From: Amyelois transitella
Taxonomy: Eukaryota > Arthropoda > Insecta > Lepidoptera > Pyralidae
Assembly: GCF_032362555.1 (NCBI RefSeq)
Contig: NC_083535.1
Span: forward strand, 8,432,001 to 8,496,000
Direction of reading: 5' to 3'
Length of the DNA: 64,000 nt
Shown here piece by piece: positions 57,778-64,000 of the stretch; positions within the stretch are counted from its first letter, which is position 1, and each line of letters opens with the position of its first letter. Both the position numbers and the translations under genes were made by a program. The notes beneath the pieces are model-generated. The model was not told the DNA's origin, searched no databases, and saw nothing but the letters and a program-made list of their open reading frames with translations.

Positions 57778-60128
57778 AATCTCTTTAATAGCGTTATCGT
57801 ATTCTCAGATCGGTATTTGTTAGAAAATAATAAAATCTAGCAACGGAATTAGGTCTAAATTCGATTAAATTAGTAGCGATTTATGGGTATCAACATACCT
57901 ACTTACTTCTTCATGAAGCTTTTTTTTTGTGGGTGTGTGTACATACTCGTAGTACATACTACGTGCGAAACCTTGGCGAGCCGCTAGTACCACAATCCAA
58001 CTAAATAGAAATGAAATAGGACTATTATTAAGATTTCTTTGATACATAAGTTACATATAAATAGGCAAGCTTATAATAAAATTTCTGGGAAACCATTCAA
58101 AGTCTTCTTTTTGATAAAATTGTATGATAGAACACCGGTCAAGTGCGATTCGGATTTGCTCACGAAAGGTTCCGTATCTCAAGGAAACACTTGGTAGATT
58201 TAGTTCAAATTAAGGTTGAAACTAATTTTCGTTCAAAGTTAAATTCTTATTAAACAAATAAATTTCGTTGAAAGTTTAATTGTTATTAAAAATTTATTGA
58301 AGTATGTTTGGGTATTTAATAGAATAGACACACATTTTTAACCCGTAGGTATTTGCCATTTGTACGGAACCCTAAAATAACTAGTATATTAAAATGAACT
58401 GAAATATTATAAATAGTTATAAATTAATGAAAACACACCTAGCACCTAGGTCATAGCTGAAAATCAGCGTATTGCTCTATATCAATAAATTCGTTGAGTT
58501 GCGACCTTTTTGTATTGCTGCAACTAACACCCTAAATCGTGTGTAGCAAATCATATAAATGAAATTTCTATCTATCTAAAACATTCAGGAAGGATTTTTG
58601 TGAGCGAAGGCTCGGACGAAAGCTAGTTACAAAAACCGGGCCTCATATTGATCTATGAATAAGTTTTATCTTATAAAAAGGTAACTTTGCGAGAATAAGT
58701 GCTTCTTATAAATCGATGGCTTTGAAAGGTTTTCCATATTATATTAAGTTCGTTTCCTCCACGAATACTTTTCTCAACACTCTTTAAGTAAGAATGTTCT
58801 TAATGTTTTCGATGGAAGGCTGAGGAAACATCTTTGATTTAGTTCGGTTTTAATGGTTTTAGGCTGTGAACAATTGTTCCTCGGAACGCGGATTAAAAGA
58901 CCATAATTAGGTACATAGTATAAAATCACATCTTTCTTTATCCCAGACTTTAGGAGACAGAGTCTACTGTTTCCAAAATACCTACTTGAAAAGCACCGTT
59001 CAGCTATTTGGCTTAATGATGAAACATATACAAAAAGTGAGTTAGGTTATTAGACTATAGGTTGCTAGCCTATGACTAGCCCAGCACGGAAGCTTTCATT
59101 ATTTCAAAGTCTATTAATTCAAAGCTGTTTAAGTCACTTTTCATTTTAACTTTAGAAATAAATTAAGTTACGTAAAAAACAAAATACACACAGGTGTAGT
59201 AAGTCATGCAACTTCTTTTTATGATAAAGTCATTCAAACTAAACTTAGGAATATGCGAACTATAAAGTTTTCGGGCCAAGCTCTTACACACCCTATTTAT
59301 AATTAAGCATGTATATGCAGACAAAGAAAACTCAATCTAAATATAAGTAGTGTTTGGTAGTATATTCCACGAGTCTAGCTAGGTAGTACATCACTTATGT
59401 GTTAGGTTCCCCTGCAAAGGTTGCGGTAGTAAGACAGGAGTTACTTCATGTAGAAACCTAACTTTCATAATCCTGGATCCTGGAAAGTACAGTTCAAAAG
59501 CGCACCACGTGTACACATATACATATACTTACAATACGTGTTTTTTTAGAAGGCGTCATGTACAAAACACAAAAGTAAATTACATGTATTAATAACGTCT
59601 ATCTTTAACGGGGTAGACAGAGTCGATAGTTTCAATTCGAAGGCCTTGTTTAGCTGGCTAGCTAAAAGAAAAAAAATATTATTTCAGCTGGTGGGTGGTG
59701 TTTATCATAGACAATTCTAAAGCAATTGCACGAGTTTTATCGTTGTTAGCAAGTAGGCTATAATTTACATAAAAACCTCATATGTTGGATAATTCATGTA
59801 CGCTCGGATCAACGTAGTAGGTAAAAATAAAAAAGCGACCCGAAAATCTGCTTATAATTCGAATGTTAAGAAAGCTTAGATTTATGACGCTGAAGTACCT
59901 ACACGTGAAAATTTGAATAATTGTTGTATTATTAGGCTTTCGTCGTTGTTATATCTAGGAAAGCAGTTATTCAAATTTGAACATCCTTTTGCATTTTAAT
60001 CGCATGACTAGTACTTATATGTTGAAAGATAGATAGAAATGGTTAGGTAGAATCTTAAGAATTCAACCTTAATGATGAGATAGCAAATATCAACCTTACT
60101 ACTTAGGTAAAATTCAGTCACAAATATA
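57778..60128. other. Gene-free spacer with repeat scraps
   Basis: AT-rich. Helitron-like 3' ends near 57960-57987 (CCGCTAG|T) and 58600-58626 (AAAGCTAG|T), family A scraps near 58930-59090 and 59590-59660, and a SINE-T body piece near 59400-59505. No gene recognised. Confidence 0.4.
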
Positions 60129-60437
60129 TTAGTACGAGTAGTCTTTGTGTGGATAAGCTACACCTGCAGCAAGCAAGCCACAGCCATTAGCAAACACGCC
60201 TAAGTACAAGTACTTATTCACTTGTAAACATGCGTCCATCTTCAAGAATTCTCCATAAGCTTCCTTCGGTTTAAAAGGATTAACTTGCACTTCGGAAGCG
60301 TCGCCCGTGGGAAATAACATTCGCTTAGTAGAATTGCTATCGAACTCAACACGCTCTCTGCCTGTAATGACGTCACAGGTGTTCTGCTCTCTAGGGCCGG
60401 CACTTATCCTGTGCCATAGACAAGATTGTTTACTCAC
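60129..60437 (-). CDS. Unrecognised exon-like ORF with one membrane segment
   Basis: The frame ends ...AAGVAYPHKDYSY and stops at 60129. A hydrophobic helix (YLYLGVFANGCGLLAAGVAY) follows a soluble part with EVQVNPFKPKEAYGEFLKMD. There is no ATG at the 5' end of the frame; GTGAGT at 60432-60437 looks instead like a splice donor. An acceptor-like TCATTACAG at about 60366-60374 could start an exon. A TATAAAAATA box lies upstream at about 60518-60528. It may be the last exon of a small membrane-protein gene. Composition is less AT-rich than the surroundings. Function unknown. Confidence 0.3.
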   Translation of the reverse strand: MSKQSCLWHRISAGPREQNTCDVITGRERVEFDSNSTKRMLFPTGDASEVQVNPFKPKEAYGEFLKMDACLQVNKYLYLGVFANGCGLLAAGVAYPHKDYSY

Positions 60438-61299
60438 ACATAAAGTAAAGGCATTTGTTTGTTAAACGACACGCGTATCCACTTTCATAGACACTTATGC
60501 TCGTCTTAGTTGACGTTTATTTTTATAGGATATTGCAAGATTGGATTTTTTTTTTTCAACTCAACAAATCTGTTGACTAACCGTACACACATTATAAATT
60601 TTCTCCAAATCAGATCAATGGTACGAATGAACTAGATTGATTGGTAGTATTTGGTAGACCTCACCTCCTTTGAAAAAATGAAATTTTGCTTTAGGTACCA
60701 TTACGGTGTCGCGCTGTAAAGACAAGTGAACTTAGCCTGACGTTTCCCGCCTTCCCACTTTGCAGGCATAAAACGTCGCGTCTCGAACTATCCAGCAGTG
60801 AATTGGCATCAAGAATGGGGAACAGCTTATTCTTCTTCTGGATGAATAAGTTTTTAAGCTGATTTTGATATTTGCATCGAAAATATGTAGGAAAGTAGAC
60901 AATAATTTTGACAGGACCAATTTGTAGGACGAAGAACATATATAATAGACAATTTTTTTGGCAAAGTTTCGTGTAATTAATGTGTGTTCTTTTGACGAGA
61001 AAAAATAAACAGAAAATAATGTACAAATAAAAAGTATAATTCAACAAATGTAAAGTGATTTACGCAAATAAAATTGGATAACAAGAATTCAAATAAATCC
61101 TGCTAAACTACCAGTACAATAATCAAATACTTCTACTTTAGAAAACGCCGTCTAACCGACTCGGTTCCAATATCTATGCAAATTCTCCATTTAATACTAT
61201 TTGACAATATATAGGTATATTGGATACGTATCTAAAGCGAGAAGAAAACTAACAAATGACATAAGGGATTTTCTCCTTTCTAACGTGCAAACCTTACGT

Positions 61300-61425
61300 T
61301 GATCAAGTCAGCGACGTCCTGGCAAAAGGTCACGTCAACGTGGACGAAAGAAGTATGCAAAGATCATGGCAAGTGGAAAGATGACTCAAGGATAGATGAG
61401 TGATTTTATGTTTGTATGTGTGCAG
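61300..61425 (+). mobile_element. LINE 3' end (family B), degraded
   Basis: GACGTCCTGGCAAAAGGTCA and AGATCATGGCAAGTGGAAAGA match the sense strand of the family, followed by TTTTATGTTTGTATGTGTG. The middle has a deletion. Confidence 0.6.
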
Positions 61426-61604
61426 AATTTTTACATGAACTGCATGTAAGACTAGATAAGGACATACAATAAATTGCGGTAAAATAAGATCATTTATTTT
61501 ACTCTTGATCCCCCGCTTGTGACCTGGGGTGATCTTGAAGTAAGTCAGGTATTACGAGAAACTGCTTCCGACTACGCGATCCTGCAGTGAAGCTTACACA
61601 CACT

Positions 61605-61755
61605 ACAACACAAATCACGCCCCTTTGCCCGACTTTAGGCAGAGACTACATCTTTCCACTTGCCACGATCTGGTTTACTTCTTTCGCTTCATCCACATTC
61701 AAAATTCTCTTCATGCAAGATCGTCGGTTTCAAGTAGGTATGCTTACCTATACTT
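61605..61755 (-). mobile_element. LINE 3' end (family B)
   Basis: Inverted relative to the copy 200 bp away. It carries AGGCAGAGACTACATCTTTCC and CTTCATCCACATTCAAAATTC blocks of the family. Confidence 0.6.
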
Positions 61756-64000
61756 TAAATAATCCAGCTTAGATCATTTGTGCAACTGTTTATAAGTAAG
61801 TGTAAGGCAACCTTCTTTTAGGCAATCAGCAACCTAGGTTTAGGTTTAAAGAACTTTATTTCCTCATAAAGAATTAACAATTCACTTACTGAGAAACTAA
61901 CAATATACATCACCCTGTCACTATTATTAAGTTTATTCCGCCATTCAGCTAAACGTGGCCATAGAATGTTACTCTTGGCTAAGCCTCAACATGGAGAGAA
62001 ATGCATTTATTATTTATTTATTATTATTAAACTTAGATATTTTTACATTACATACATTTAACTGCTACAGTGTAACAAAAACCATAATATGTAGGTTTGA
62101 ACGTACACTGGCACTCATCGTTGAACATCCATAAGATGTAGATAGTTTGAATGAAGAGATGGAAATATTTTCGTACATCTTTAAATATATCTATTCTTCA
62201 AATGTACGAAAGTCCCATGGGAGATTTGCAAATGGAATTATGTTTGTAACTACTTTTGGTAGACGCTTAGAATGCATAAGGCCGCAGCAAAACATATTCA
62301 AATGCGTTTGAAACTGAGTTCATGAATAAAGTTCATTAGCGCTTTGGATACATATTCCTTACCGCGAAACGGTCTCGGGAGGTTTGGTTTTGTAACTGCG
62401 TCGTGGATGTTAATTAGGTTATATTCTTACAAGGTACTTTTTTGTGTTGATAATGATTGTGTCGTTACTGCTTTTAAGTACTTTGTCTAAAGTTAATAAG
62501 TGAGTTATAACACGATGGAATCAAAGTAAGGACAGTTTTTCTAGATAAGTGTCATATAAGACAGACGAAAATGTTTTTATAAAGGGCCTCCCAGGTGGAA
62601 TGCAAACAGGACAAACGTTGCAAAAATTTTGATAACTGAAATAAAAATATAAATATTAGGTATATTAAAATGATAAATTTTGATAATTGTTACCAGATTA
62701 AAAATGAAAAGCTATGATTTAGTTAACATTTTATTTATGCTTAGCTTTTGCGCGGCTTCGCCTCGGGGAATTTTTCAGAAAAAAATATGAAGCCTGTGTT
62801 ATTGCTTAAGGTTTGTTCTATTTGTGTACCAAATTTCATCAGAATAGGTTCAGTAGTTTTTGAGTTTATTCTTTATAAACATACAAATCGTTTTCACTTT
62901 ATTATTAGTGTGGATAAAAAAAAAACATCCAATGTGAATATACTTAATTAACCTTCGAAAAAGAAAATCTTAGAAAGTTAAAACAATAACCATAATTCTC
63001 GTAAATACACAAAAATGTCATTATTGTACCTAGTAAAATTAATGTCATTATTGTACCTAGTTATGCCAACACGTCATTTAGCTTCAGAGTATTTAGCTTA
63101 ATCGACATTGGGAAAATAAAAAAAAATTGTGAAATCGCCTTCGGTAATCAAAAAATAAAACAAAAAATTGCAAGCGGAATAAATAAATAAGTGTCATTAT
63201 AGTACAAGTAAGTGGTTATTGGTGCTTTTATTACCAAAAGCACAGTTAAGTGCGCTGTCCGGACGACTGGCATCCGCCCAATTCGCGTTGTTCCCTACTG
63301 CCTTCGCTTTACTGTGCGTTGTGTGTGGTGATAGTGTTTTTAACGTGTTTTTTTTTTATCATTTAAACAAAGTAATGCGCTATGTTGTAATTATTATTGT
63401 AGACGTAAATTATTATTATAAAATTATTATAGAATAAAAATAACATAGATAAGTTAAATATTTAAAAAAATATCATTTGTATGATAACAGATGACAAACA
63501 TTAGAATATAGAAGGAAATAATAAGTAGTAAGTGCTAAATAAAATACTGATGATTTATGTGTAAGTAGTACTAATACGAATGTAATTTTACAGTAATTGC
63601 GAACACATTACTGTAAAATTACATACAAGTTCACGACTAATAGTTTCTCTAATTTTACAGTGGAATTAACACAAAGTTATGGATCACACAGTATACGAGT
63701 ATGCATACAGTTCCGAACAATGTATGAAGTTCAGTCTCAGGAATTTAGGATCTTGGGAGGTTTGATCAAAATCGAATGTCTAAATTATGAGCTGAATTAA
63801 TTTATTGGTTTATTATTGACTAGCGACTTCCCCAGGCTTCACTCGGGCAACATTCGTAAAATATACTTTCCTCAGGATTACGTGACGTACGTATTGATAC
63901 GTGAAGGAAACCGCGGCATACATCTTATTTGATTTAAACAACTAATCTTTAGATCCTACCTGCACTGACTAAAGGCATTGTAGCAGCGCCCGTCACGTCA

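Larger units (their letters stand above)
60438..64000. other. Gene-free right end
   Basis: AT-rich with two LINE tails (listed) and a decayed Helitron-like copy on minus near 62745-62930 (GCGCGGCTTCGCCTCGG, then CAGAATAGGTTCAGTAG). An inverted repeat around 63582-63625 pairs TGTAATTTTACAGTAAT with ATTACTGTAAAATTACA. No gene recognised. Confidence 0.4.

Noticed and set aside
60691-61047. 118-codon hydrophobic minus-strand frame
   Set aside because: Composition follows AT-rich DNA and no domain, splice pattern or conservation signal is visible.
1-64000. CRISPR arrays, operons, bacterial promoters or ribosome binding sites
   Set aside because: The window is eukaryotic nuclear DNA with spliced genes; direct repeats present are transposons, a microsatellite and a splice-site duplication.

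Overview
The window is nuclear DNA from a moth or butterfly (Lepidoptera). It is AT-rich, and its genes have short exons, GT-AG introns and AATAAA signals. The chitinase-like gene is built exactly like lepidopteran imaginal disc growth factors. The space between genes is crowded with repeat families typical of Lepidoptera: tRNA-derived SINEs, a (TATG)n-tailed retroposon, Helitron-like elements ending CTAG, LINE tails and a CsRn1-type LTR element. The exact species cannot be named from sequence alone.

Layout. 1-6.1 kb: two tandem, divergent genes for small secreted single-Kunitz proteins, both on the minus strand, the first running off the left edge. 6.8-7.6 kb: an uninterrupted gene for mitochondrial ATP synthase subunit b (minus). 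8.1-17.7 kb: a complete nine-exon imaginal disc growth factor (IDGF, catalytically dead chitinase fold; minus). 17.8-24.2 kb: repeat-rich spacer with a Jockey/R1-like LINE tail, Helitron-like copies and an 80-bp-arm hairpin. 24.2-34.5 kb: a complete nucleobindin gene (minus) with a long Gln/Pro-rich tail and a tandem pair of alternative exons. 34.5-39.5 kb: a transposon cluster (a hAT-type MITE, a 1.44-kb inverted-repeat element carrying its own Glu/Asn-rich ORF, a LINE RT relic split by a SINE, and Helitron-like copies). 39.6-40.8 kb: intronless TAF7 (plus). 43.9-47.4 kb: a five-exon dimethylarginine dimethylaminohydrolase-like gene (plus). 50.1-55.2 kb: a complete, very young Ty3/gypsy element of the CsRn1 type (minus). 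55.2-64 kb: mostly gene-free, with LINE tails and two unrecognised small ORFs.

The host genes do not form a pathway; they are independent eukaryotic genes. The most notable host feature is the nucleobindin exon pair 6a/6b. Both copies encode the segment leading into the first EF-hand. Both enter in phase 0 and leave in phase 1. They are separated by an intron of only 42 nt, which strongly suggests mutually exclusive splicing. Other observations worth following: a 20-bp duplication of a 5' splice site in the IDGF gene, replaced active-site positions in the DDAH-like protein, a canonical -1 slippery heptamer at the gag-pol junction of the LTR element, and the 1.44-kb element with hairpins on both sides of its ORF.

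All exon boundaries were set by eye from splice consensus, reading frame and family similarity. No alignment or database search was run.
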